A DNA stretch of 5,303 nucleotides from a bacterium (GTDB lineage: Bacteria > Vulcanimicrobiota > Xenobia > RGZZ01): NCBI GenBank assembly GCA_021782195.1, contig JAJXVI010000221.1, positions 1-5,303 on the forward strand. Reading direction: 5' to 3'. Under the pieces are notes generated by a model. That model had not been told where the DNA came from and made no database searches. It saw only the letters and a list, made by a program, of their open reading frames with translations. Position numbers and translations under genes: made by a program. This document shows positions 1 through 4,638 of this stretch, piece after piece (position 1 is the stretch's first letter; each line of letters opens with the position of its first letter).

Positions 1-368
1 TTTCTGATGTCGGACCACTCCACAGTGCCCTTCAGGAAGATGTGCTGGAAGCCATTGAGTTCATAGGGGTAGAGGTAGCTTGCCAGGAAGGTTGGCTCCA
101 CGCGCTGGATCTGGATGTGTTCCGTAAAACTGCGGCGCGCGAATCGCTGGTGGGTGGCTTCTCCCAGAATCTCCAGTCCAGGATTCATGGTCGGCGACCC
201 GACGGGCGCGGCAACGGCTTCGCCAATGAGTGCGTGCGAGTGCAAGGGCAGGACCATCAGCACTGAAGCAAGCAGACCTGCCAATGTCAGCAAGGTTCTC
301 GGCGTAAGGCCGATTTTCAGATCACGAGCTGCGTCGCCGTTCCCAGTGCGTCTCAACCGAAGTCTCAT
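1..368 (-). CDS. Secreted or membrane-anchored protein of unknown function, N-terminal part
   Basis: This reading frame is open from an ATG at 366-368 to the window edge, giving 122 residues without a stop; the C-terminus lies outside. The N-terminus is basic (five Arg in the first seven residues), followed by a hydrophobic stretch at about residues 26-42 and a possible signal-peptidase I site after Ser-His-Ala at 44-46, so export or membrane anchoring is likely. The 23-25 residue n-region is long. The mature part has an aromatic-rich segment near residues 94-111 (LASYLYPYELNGFQHIF) that I do not recognise. The purine-rich AAGGAAG sits directly against the ATG, tighter than usual, but an in-frame stop just upstream (CAT-TCA-AGG-AAG before the ATG, preceded by TGA) excludes an earlier start. 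It lies 58 bases downstream of the Crp/Fnr-type gene on the same strand and may be co-transcribed with it. Confidence 0.7.
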   Translation of the reverse strand, partial: MRLRLRRTGNGDAARDLKIGLTPRTLLTLAGLLASVLMVLPLHSHALIGEAVAAPVGSPTMNPGLEILGEATHQRFARRSFTEHIQIQRVEPTFLASYLYPYELNGFQHIFLKGTVEWSDIR

Positions 369-416
369 CTTCCTTGAATGTCAATTGTCGTGCGGTCCGG
401 GCTGGTTCCCCGATTA

Positions 417-432
417 CCCTGATGTGTCAGGG
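417..432 (-). repeat. Perfect 6-bp inverted repeat over the end of the regulator gene
   Basis: CCCTGA and TCAGGG flank a four-base loop (TGTG on the plus strand, CACA on the minus strand). The left half of the minus-strand stem contains the TGA stop of the Crp/Fnr gene (427-429). As RNA it would form a GC-rich hairpin in the 58-base gap before the next gene. No run of T follows on the minus strand, so it is not a classical intrinsic terminator. It could be a processing or attenuation hairpin, or a protein-binding palindrome. Confidence 0.45.
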
Positions 433-1119
433 AATCTGGCGGAGACGGTCGATCCCGTCCACGCGGACCGTGTTTCCTTCTAACGAGAGGAATCCTTCAT
501 CACGCAACTCGGTCATCATGCGCGAGACTGTTTCGCGACTTGTGCCGAGCATCTGTGCGATCTGCGTCTTCGGCATGGGAAGGCGGAAGACCGTTCGCCC
601 TCCGAGTGCCCTACCGTCCTTCAGTCCCCAGTCGGCCAGCAGACGAGCCAGTCGACCTTTTACCGACAGAAGCGCCAGGTTCTCAATGACCTCGTCAGCC
701 TTGCGCAGCCGTTCAGAGAGCTGTCGGAGCATTTTCAGGGGAACGGACGGGGCGCGTGCCAGGAATCGATAGAACTCTTCGTGGGCGATGGAGTACACCC
801 GCGTCTCCAGAATCGCCTGCGCCGATGCCGATCTGGCCTTGCCGTCAAGCAACGACATTTCCCCGAAGAAGTCTTCACGACCGAGTACAACGAGGATCAC
901 TTCTCGTCCCCGGGGATCTTGAAGGAAGATTTTGACCTTGCCTTCCAGGATGATGAAGAAATGCTGTCCGGGATCCCCCTGAAGGAAGATCAGTTCGTCC
1001 TTGCGGAGGCGTCGTGTCGTGCCAACCGACGCCAGATCGTGCAGTTCAGCGTCGCTGAGAACCGAGAAAAGAGGAACTCTCCGAAGCATGCCGGCAACGA
1101 CGACCTCAGGTGCAAACAT
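427..1119 (-). CDS. Crp/Fnr-family transcriptional regulator
   Basis: This 230-residue protein is a standard-length Crp/Fnr regulator: an N-terminal cyclic-nucleotide-binding beta-barrel (about residues 15-125), a dimerisation helix (about 126-150) and a C-terminal winged helix-turn-helix (about 150-226). The phosphate-binding cassette reads GEMSLLDGKARSA (residues 86-98); Gly86, Glu87, Arg96 and Ser97 match the positions that contact cAMP in E. coli CRP, with the loop one residue shorter. No cysteine cluster is present, so an Fnr-type iron-sulfur sensor is unlikely. The recognition helix contains SRETVSR (194-200). Arg195, Glu196 and Arg200 match CRP Arg180, Glu181 and Arg185, so TGTGA-like half-sites are a reasonable prediction; the ligand is not proven. 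The ATG overlaps the upstream enzyme's stop as TAATG, with GAGGA nine bases before it, indicating translational coupling. I found no clear TGTGA-N6-TCACA site in the intergenic regions here. Confidence 0.93.
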   Translation of the reverse strand: MFAPEVVVAGMLRRVPLFSVLSDAELHDLASVGTTRRLRKDELIFLQGDPGQHFFIILEGKVKIFLQDPRGREVILVVLGREDFFGEMSLLDGKARSASAQAILETRVYSIAHEEFYRFLARAPSVPLKMLRQLSERLRKADEVIENLALLSVKGRLARLLADWGLKDGRALGGRTVFRLPMPKTQIAQMLGTSRETVSRMMTELRDEGFLSLEGNTVRVDGIDRLRQIP

Positions 1120-1133
1120 TACGGTAGTTCCTC
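1119..1133 (-). promoter_or_regulatory. Ribosome binding site and TAATG coupling junction for the Crp/Fnr gene
   Basis: On the minus strand GAGGA (plus 1129-1133) lies nine bases before the ATG at 1117-1119, and the TAA stop of the upstream enzyme (1119-1121) shares its last base with that ATG. Ribosomes ending the enzyme gene can re-initiate on the regulator, which fixes the start and suggests matched expression. Confidence 0.75.
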
Positions 1134-2153
1134 ACGAGGGTCATGTGCAAGCAGTACTTCGCGGTGTGGGAAGAGGCCGGCCAGCCCGCCGGTGTGGACA
1201 AACAGCAGGTGGCTGCCGGGCTTGAAGCGCCCGCGTCGCACCTCCTCCACGAGGCCTCGGAAGGCTCGTCCCGTGTAGATGGGGTCGAGGATCAGGCCCG
1301 TTCTTCTGGCCAGGGTGCGTATCAGCCTGAACTCCTCAGCGGTCGTGCAACCGTACCCGTCACCAACGTAGTCATTGATCAAAGCGATCGGGGTCTGGTC
1401 GGATTCGACTTCGGGTTGAAACTCGCGTGCCCAGAGTTCCAGCAACTGTCGAATGCGCTCATGCAGAACGTCACCGCGCGACGAGACGTTGATGCCAATT
1501 ACCTCGACTTCAGGGAGGTACGTCTGTGCGCCAAGCATCAGTCCCGCCTGTGTTCCTCCGGATCCACTGGCACAGACAACATGGGTGAACTGGTACCCCA
1601 GGTGATCCGACTGCCAGGCGATTTCTCTCGCGCAGTTGAGGTACCCGAAACATCCGAGTGGGTTGGATCCGCCCTCGGGAATCACGTATGGGCGACGGCC
1701 CTCGCTGGCCAGTCGGTCGGCGGCTTCAGCCAGAACCTCGTCGCGTCGTGCATAGTCGCTCGGGGAGAGGTACTCCACGCTGGCACCTGCCAGAAGCGAT
1801 AGGAAGAGATTCCCGTCCGCGACTCCAGGACGTTCGCCTCGCAGGATCAAGTGTGTGCGCATCCCAAGCTGGGCTGCGGCCAGGGTTGCCGTTCGGCAGT
1901 GATTGGAGGCAACGTCGCCACAGGTAAGCACGGTATCGCATTCCTGCGCCAGCGCATCGGCCAGCAGGAAATCGAGCTTACGCACCTTGTTGCCGCTCAT
2001 CGCGCCGCCGGTGAGGTCATCACGTTTGATGAAAATCTCTACCCCGGCCTCTTCGAATGGTTCGGGTGGCTGTGCCAGGAGCTCGATCGGGGTGGGAACG
2101 CGCGATAATCGAAGACGCGGAGGGAACTGTATGTCTGTGCCGCGAGTACGCAT
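1119..2153 (-). CDS. dcyD: PLP-dependent D-cysteine desulfhydrase / ACC deaminase family enzyme
   Basis: This 344-residue protein is a full-length fold-type II PLP enzyme of the D-cysteine desulfhydrase/ACC deaminase group. The PLP-binding lysine is Lys56 in SGNKVRKLDFLLADA. Further family blocks are SNHCRTA (83-89), the phosphate-cradling GSGGTQAG (197-204), DPIYTGRAFRGL (290-301) and HTGG (330-333). ACC deaminase carries Glu after the active-site Tyr (YEG) and Leu in HLGG; here these are Thr294 and Thr331. That favours the D-cysteine desulfhydrase type, which converts D-cysteine to pyruvate, sulfide and ammonia in the cytoplasm, though related beta-elimination substrates remain possible. 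The ATG has AGGAG at 2160-2164 with a six-base spacer. The gene follows dcd after 144 bases and overlaps the Crp/Fnr regulator by one base. The symbol is family-level, not proven specificity. Confidence 0.87.
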   Translation of the reverse strand: MRTRGTDIQFPPRLRLSRVPTPIELLAQPPEPFEEAGVEIFIKRDDLTGGAMSGNKVRKLDFLLADALAQECDTVLTCGDVASNHCRTATLAAAQLGMRTHLILRGERPGVADGNLFLSLLAGASVEYLSPSDYARRDEVLAEAADRLASEGRRPYVIPEGGSNPLGCFGYLNCAREIAWQSDHLGYQFTHVVCASGSGGTQAGLMLGAQTYLPEVEVIGINVSSRGDVLHERIRQLLELWAREFQPEVESDQTPIALINDYVGDGYGCTTAEEFRLIRTLARRTGLILDPIYTGRAFRGLVEEVRRGRFKPGSHLLFVHTGGLAGLFPHREVLLAHDPREELP

Positions 2154-2297
2154 GGCTTTCTCCTCATCGCATGGACAGCAGGATCGCCCACCAACGCCCC
2201 AGTGGCTTTCGCGGCGTGGAAACGATTCCCTGTTTACGACCCGTGTTTTAGGACGCGACCGGTAGAACTGACCTGCCGGCCAGGTGCCGCTTGTGCC

Positions 2298-2807
2298 TCA
2301 GGGTCGGTCCTGGCTGGCGAAGATTCCTTTGTAGGTGGCCTCGCCTTCCGTTCGCATGAAGATGAACTGGCAGATACGGGTACCCGGATGCAGTGCCAGT
2401 GGGATGCTGCTCACGTTGGAGATTTCCAGAACCTGACGGTTGTCGATGCCGGGTTGCATGAAGCCGGCCGTGATATGCACCATGAGGCCGAGGCGGGCGA
2501 ACCGGGAGCGTCCTTCGAGCCATCCACACAGGTACGGAGGCAGTTTGACCCGTTCCACGGTGATTCCGAGCACCGTTTCCTGAGGCATGAGTACGAAGCA
2601 GTCATCCACCCGCACGAGTTCGGTGATCTCGCTGAAGTCGGCGTGACTGTCGACGTGATAGATGGTATGCATCTTCTTGAACAGACGAAATTCGTTGCCC
2701 AGATGCAGGTCGACTGAACCCGGACCGACCTGATCTTCGCTGAAGGGCGTGATGACGATGTTTCCGTTGCGCATTTCGCGCAGGATCATCTCGCGAGTGA
2801 GAACCAT
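2298..2807 (-). CDS. dcd: dCTP deaminase
   Basis: This 169-residue protein belongs to the trimeric dCTP deaminase/dUTPase superfamily. It converts dCTP to dUTP and ammonia, feeding dUMP and then dTMP synthesis. Visible blocks are GPGSVDLHLG (28-37), EGRSRFARLG (98-107), HITAGF (111-116) and LEISN (127-131). Arg100, Ser101, Arg105 and Glu128 match E. coli Dcd Arg110, Ser111, Arg115 and catalytic Glu138, with identical spacing. The C-terminal segment (YKGIFASQDRP) matches the nucleotide-capping tail, so the protein is complete though shorter than the 193-residue E. coli enzyme. One departure is Gln118, where the family usually has Asp in a DPG motif; in bifunctional deaminase-dUTPases this Asp lies in the active site, so mono- versus bifunctional activity cannot be decided. 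The ATG has an excellent GAGGAGGT five bases upstream. It is the first minus-strand gene after the divergent control region. Confidence 0.93.
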   Translation of the reverse strand: MVLTREMILREMRNGNIVITPFSEDQVGPGSVDLHLGNEFRLFKKMHTIYHVDSHADFSEITELVRVDDCFVLMPQETVLGITVERVKLPPYLCGWLEGRSRFARLGLMVHITAGFMQPGIDNRQVLEISNVSSIPLALHPGTRICQFIFMRTEGEATYKGIFASQDRP

Positions 2808-2812
2808 GCCAG

Positions 2813-2820
2813 ACCTCCTC
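2813..2820 (-). promoter_or_regulatory. Strong Shine-Dalgarno site of dcd
   Basis: GAGGAGGT on the minus strand, five bases before the ATG at 2805-2807, is close to the ideal anti-16S complement and fixes the dcd start. I found no convincing minus-strand -35/-10 pair upstream; the nearest -10-like hexamer is TATCGT (plus 2844-2849) without a good -35. Confidence 0.7.
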
Positions 2821-2850
2821 GTAGCCAGGAAGACTTACTCACTACGATAG

Positions 2851-2873
2851 CCTGTGCCCTGTGCCCTGCAGGG
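2851..2873. repeat. Short tandem CCTGTGC repeat ending in a 10-bp palindrome
   Basis: CCTGTGC occurs twice in tandem (2851-2864) and runs into the perfect palindrome CCCTGCAGGG (2864-2873), a degenerate third copy. It lies in the divergent control region upstream of dcd and could be a regulator site. The low-complexity CG-rich stretch beyond it (2881-2915) repeats CTCGC-type words without an obvious role. Confidence 0.4.
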
Positions 2874-2932
2874 TTGCTTCGTCGGGCGCGCTCGCTCCCC
2901 GTGCTCGCGCTCCGCAAGACGATCGTGCCTGC

Positions 2933-2961
2933 TTGAAGGGAGGCCGGTGGTCTGCTATAAT
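2933..2961 (+). promoter_or_regulatory. Sigma70-type promoter of the membrane-protein operon
   Basis: TTGAAG (2933-2938) and a perfect TATAAT (2956-2961) are separated by exactly 17 bases, and TGC directly before the -10 makes it an extended -10 promoter. Transcription would start near 2968 and run into the small TTG-started gene after a leader of about 100 bases. This is by far the best promoter match in the window. Confidence 0.8.
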
Positions 2962-2978
2962 TCGCGGGCCGGCATCAC

Positions 2979-2991
2979 GTGTACCGTACAC
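2979..2991. promoter_or_regulatory. Perfect 6-1-6 inverted repeat, candidate operator
   Basis: GTGTAC and GTACAC flank a single central base, about 11-23 bases downstream of the predicted transcription start. A one-base loop cannot form in RNA, so a dimeric repressor site in DNA is more likely than a hairpin; the RNA could still fold as a five-pair stem with a three-base loop. It overlaps CACGTG (2976-2981). The cognate regulator is unknown, and the sequence does not look like a CRP site. Confidence 0.5.
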
Positions 2992-3056
2992 TGTCTCTAC
3001 CGCATCAACCGCCGCATCTACCTGGCGTGCTTGCGTGCAGGTGCCGCTCGATGATC

Positions 3057-3062
3057 GGAGGG
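3057..3062 (+). promoter_or_regulatory. Shine-Dalgarno site that fixes a TTG start
   Basis: GGAGGG lies eight bases before TTG at 3071-3073. The nearby ATG at 3051 is in another frame and stops after seven codons; the in-frame GTG at 3041 has no ribosome site. This selects TTG as the start. Confidence 0.65.
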
Positions 3063-3070
3063 CGACAAGG

Positions 3071-3217
3071 TTGAACCGACTCAGGCGTATCGCAGGTCTC
3101 TTGCTGACCAATGCCATCTTCTGGATCCTCCTCATCCTGGGTGGAATGATCCTGTTCATCGTGAATTTCGAGAAACCGGTGAACTTTGCAGTGGACAAGG
3201 TCTACAACATCTTCTAG
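3071..3217 (+). CDS. Small single-pass membrane protein, 48 residues
   Basis: Starting at TTG, this encodes 48 residues: a short basic head (Arg3, Arg5, Arg6), one hydrophobic helix at about residues 8-31 and a polar tail ending FAVDKVYNIF. The positive-inside rule puts the N-terminus in the cytoplasm and the 15-17 residue tail outside. I recognise no family. Support for a real gene comes from a strong promoter about 105 bases upstream, a good GGAGGG site at correct spacing and a stop directly after a coherent membrane protein. It precedes the membrane-anchored DnaB-like protein by 129 bases on the same strand and may be a small partner or assembly subunit of that operon. An upstream extension in frame as far as 2861 would cross the promoter and has no ribosome site, so I reject it. 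Confidence 0.65.
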   Translation: MNRLRRIAGLLLTNAIFWILLILGGMILFIVNFEKPVNFAVDKVYNIF

Positions 3218-3263
3218 TGATGCCGTGCAGGTTTGTTCCCCTGCGCCGTGCCACACCAGAGTC

Positions 3264-3293
3264 TTGACTGGTGCGATCCTACCGGTCTATCTG
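3264..3293 (+). promoter_or_regulatory. Possible weak internal promoter before the DnaB-like gene
   Basis: TTGACT (3264-3269) matches the -35 consensus at five of six bases. The best -10 at 18-base spacing is TATCTG (3288-3293), only three of six. It overlaps the right arm of an imperfect hairpin (CACCAG at 3254-3259, CTGGTG at 3268-3273). It could give separate expression of the downstream genes. Confidence 0.25.
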
Positions 3294-3346
3294 TGTGGGA
3301 CGAGTGCGCCGGGCGTACACCACCAACTCCATCGACAGGTGGCGGA

Positions 3347-4294
3347 ATGAAACAGAATCTTGTGCGGGGGGGAGTGCTCCTCGCCCTCCTGATGGGGGCC
3401 GTGTGTCCGGCGTTTGCAGCGACCGGCGTGACGCGGCCGGATAACGTTCCCCTTTTTTTTCTGGTAGCTTTCCTGTGCCTGTTTGCCTACCTGATATTCA
3501 ACAACTTTGCACTTCAGCGTCGCCTGGAACGTCTTCAGAGCGAGCCCCGTGGTATCGAAACGGGTTCATCGCCACTGGTGAGCACGTTTGAGTGGGAACG
3601 GGTGGCTGATCGGGCACCGTTTCCACTCTTCGGGAGCATTTTACCGATTTCACGCGCTGGCCTCTATGTGGTCGGGGTTCGCAGCGAGACGATGCTGACC
3701 CCCGTGATCGCGAATCTGCTTCACTCGGTCCTTCTTGATGACTCTAATGTGGCCATGCTCGTCTCTCAGCGCGCGGGACGTGATGAACTGGGTTCTGCCC
3801 TGCTTACATTGGAAGCCGGAGCACCGTGGTCGGGTCTCGGGTCCGAGGAGAGGACGCGCGTACGTCGTCGTGCGCAGTCGCAGTTTGACCGGTATGAATC
3901 GAACCTGTTCCTCTTCGAGGAGATGGACTGGACTGCCGACCGCCTCTTTTCGGCCTGCCAGCAACTCCGTGACAATGACCGGGAAATCCGTGCGATCCTG
4001 CTCGACGACCCGGTGCTGCTTGCACAGGGCGAGCTTCGCTGTGCCGAGGCCCTTGCGCGCTTGCAGCTCCTGAGCGTCAAGTGTACGGTTCCTATCGTGC
4101 TGTTGACGGCTACCCGGCATCAAGATGCGCGCTTCTGGCTGAACCTGGGCGAACGCTTCATCGCGATTTTCGAACTGGTTGGCCCTGCGGCAGATGGTCG
4201 TTCTGTTGAGATGGGTGTACTCAAGTATCCTGGAGAGGTTCCAAAGTTCTCCCTTTCGTATGACGCGGCGAGCGGATCCATCGCGATGTCATGA
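3347..4294 (+). CDS. Membrane-anchored DnaB/RecA-like protein with degenerate ATPase motifs
   Basis: The 315-residue protein starts at ATG 3347 with AGGTGG four bases upstream. It opens with a Sec-type signal (residues 1-24, possible AFA cleavage) and a transmembrane helix (about 35-51), then a basic, possibly coiled segment (55-68) and a soluble domain (80-315) predicted in the cytoplasm. The domain follows the order of the DnaB helicase C-terminal RecA core. A strand enters a P-loop position GVRSETML (110-117) where DnaB has GKT, here Thr-Met-Leu. VAMLVSQRAGRDEL (135-148) matches the SLEM block, but the catalytic Glu position is Arg142. AILLDDP (216-222) resembles Walker B, VPIVLLTATR (248-257) matches the VPVIALSQ strand, and VLKYPGEVP (291-299) matches the KxRxG hairpin without its Arg. 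It therefore looks like a non-hydrolysing pseudo-ATPase. The stop overlaps the next gene as ATGA. DnaB-like ancestry is inferred by eye; the gene itself is secure. Confidence 0.85.
   Translation: MKQNLVRGGVLLALLMGAVCPAFAATGVTRPDNVPLFFLVAFLCLFAYLIFNNFALQRRLERLQSEPRGIETGSSPLVSTFEWERVADRAPFPLFGSILPISRAGLYVVGVRSETMLTPVIANLLHSVLLDDSNVAMLVSQRAGRDELGSALLTLEAGAPWSGLGSEERTRVRRRAQSQFDRYESNLFLFEEMDWTADRLFSACQQLRDNDREIRAILLDDPVLLAQGELRCAEALARLQLLSVKCTVPIVLLTATRHQDARFWLNLGERFIAIFELVGPAADGRSVEMGVLKYPGEVPKFSLSYDAASGSIAMS
3366..3460 (+). repeat. G7 and T8 homopolymer tracts in the start of the DnaB-like gene
   Basis: A run of seven G (3366-3372, codons 7-9) and a run of eight T (3453-3460, codons 36-38) lie within the first 38 codons, in the signal-peptide and transmembrane regions. 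Replication or transcriptional slippage at either would truncate the protein. They may also be assembly-error spots. Confidence 0.6.
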
Positions 4295-4638
4295 AGTCAA
4301 GCGTCCTGAGTTCCACGCCAGCCACCCAGCCGCCCACCTCAAGGGCTTGCGCCGATATCGAACTTCGTCGCCGCTCACGCCTGTACGATGCTTCCGTGCG
4401 CGAGATGGCCGCTCGCTGGCCGCAGATCCTCGTGGGTACGGTCATTCTTGGATCTCTGTGTGCGCTGCTGATGGCCACGTTGTTGCTCGGCGGTCGTCAG
4501 GCTCGGTTCTCCAGTGCTCGTGCAACCGTGCTGCTGCGCCTCCGGGAATCTCATCGTGGGCTTCCCACGGCTCGAGGAGCGACCGCTGTACCGTCACGTG
4601 CTCAAGACGCTGCGATCTCGTCGTGCCCCCCGCGTTGA
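4291..4638 (+). CDS. Membrane protein N-terminus, probably the first part of the following frame
   Basis: ATG at 4291 overlaps the TGA of the DnaB-like gene (ATGA), so translation is probably coupled; no strong ribosome site of its own is seen. The frame gives 115 residues: a Ser/Thr/Pro-rich head (1-20), a charged stretch (IELRRRSRLYDASVREMAARWP, about 23-44) and one transmembrane helix at about 45-67. After about residue 85 (LLRLRE) the sequence becomes low-grade and its third-position GC falls to about half, while the frame starting one base later turns protein-like at the same point. The last 30 residues are probably not genuine. Either this is the start of one protein broken by a +1 frame change, or a short membrane protein overlapping the next gene. 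I recognise no family. Confidence 0.55.
   Translation: MKSSVLSSTPATQPPTSRACADIELRRRSRLYDASVREMAARWPQILVGTVILGSLCALLMATLLLGGRQARFSSARATVLLRLRESHRGLPTARGATAVPSRAQDAAISSCPPR

Noticed and set aside
380..385. Minus-strand TTGACA as the -35 of a promoter for the exported-protein gene
   Set aside because: It lies about 11 bases before the ATG, so the -10 and transcription start would fall inside the coding sequence, where no -10 is seen.
781..1278. Plus-strand 165-codon open frame over the regulator gene
   Set aside because: It is antisense to a conserved Crp/Fnr gene and the D-cysteine desulfhydrase end, with no recognisable protein pattern.
1143..1802. Plus-strand 219-codon open frame over the PLP enzyme
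   Set aside because: It is the antisense shadow of the dcyD-type gene, whose motifs are clear on the other strand.
1119..2153. Annotation as ACC deaminase
   Set aside because: The Glu and Leu that mark ACC deaminase are Thr294 and Thr331 here, which fits the D-cysteine desulfhydrase type better.
2271..2285. ACCTG/CAGGT inverted repeat after dcd as a terminator
   Set aside because: Only five base pairs and no T tract on the minus strand; too weak to call.
3225..3246. Hairpin (GTGCAGG/CCTGCGC with one G-U pair, eight-base loop) eight bases after the small membrane gene, as a terminator
   Set aside because: No T run follows the stem and the loop is large; short stems like this are common at this GC.
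3233..3346. Upstream extension of the DnaB-like protein to the TTG at 3233
   Set aside because: The extra 38 residues lack a ribosome site and would bury a clear signal peptide that begins at ATG 3347.
3650..4123. Minus-strand 157-codon open frame inside the DnaB-like gene
   Set aside because: No ribosome site or domain pattern; the plus-strand frame carries coherent membrane and strand motifs.
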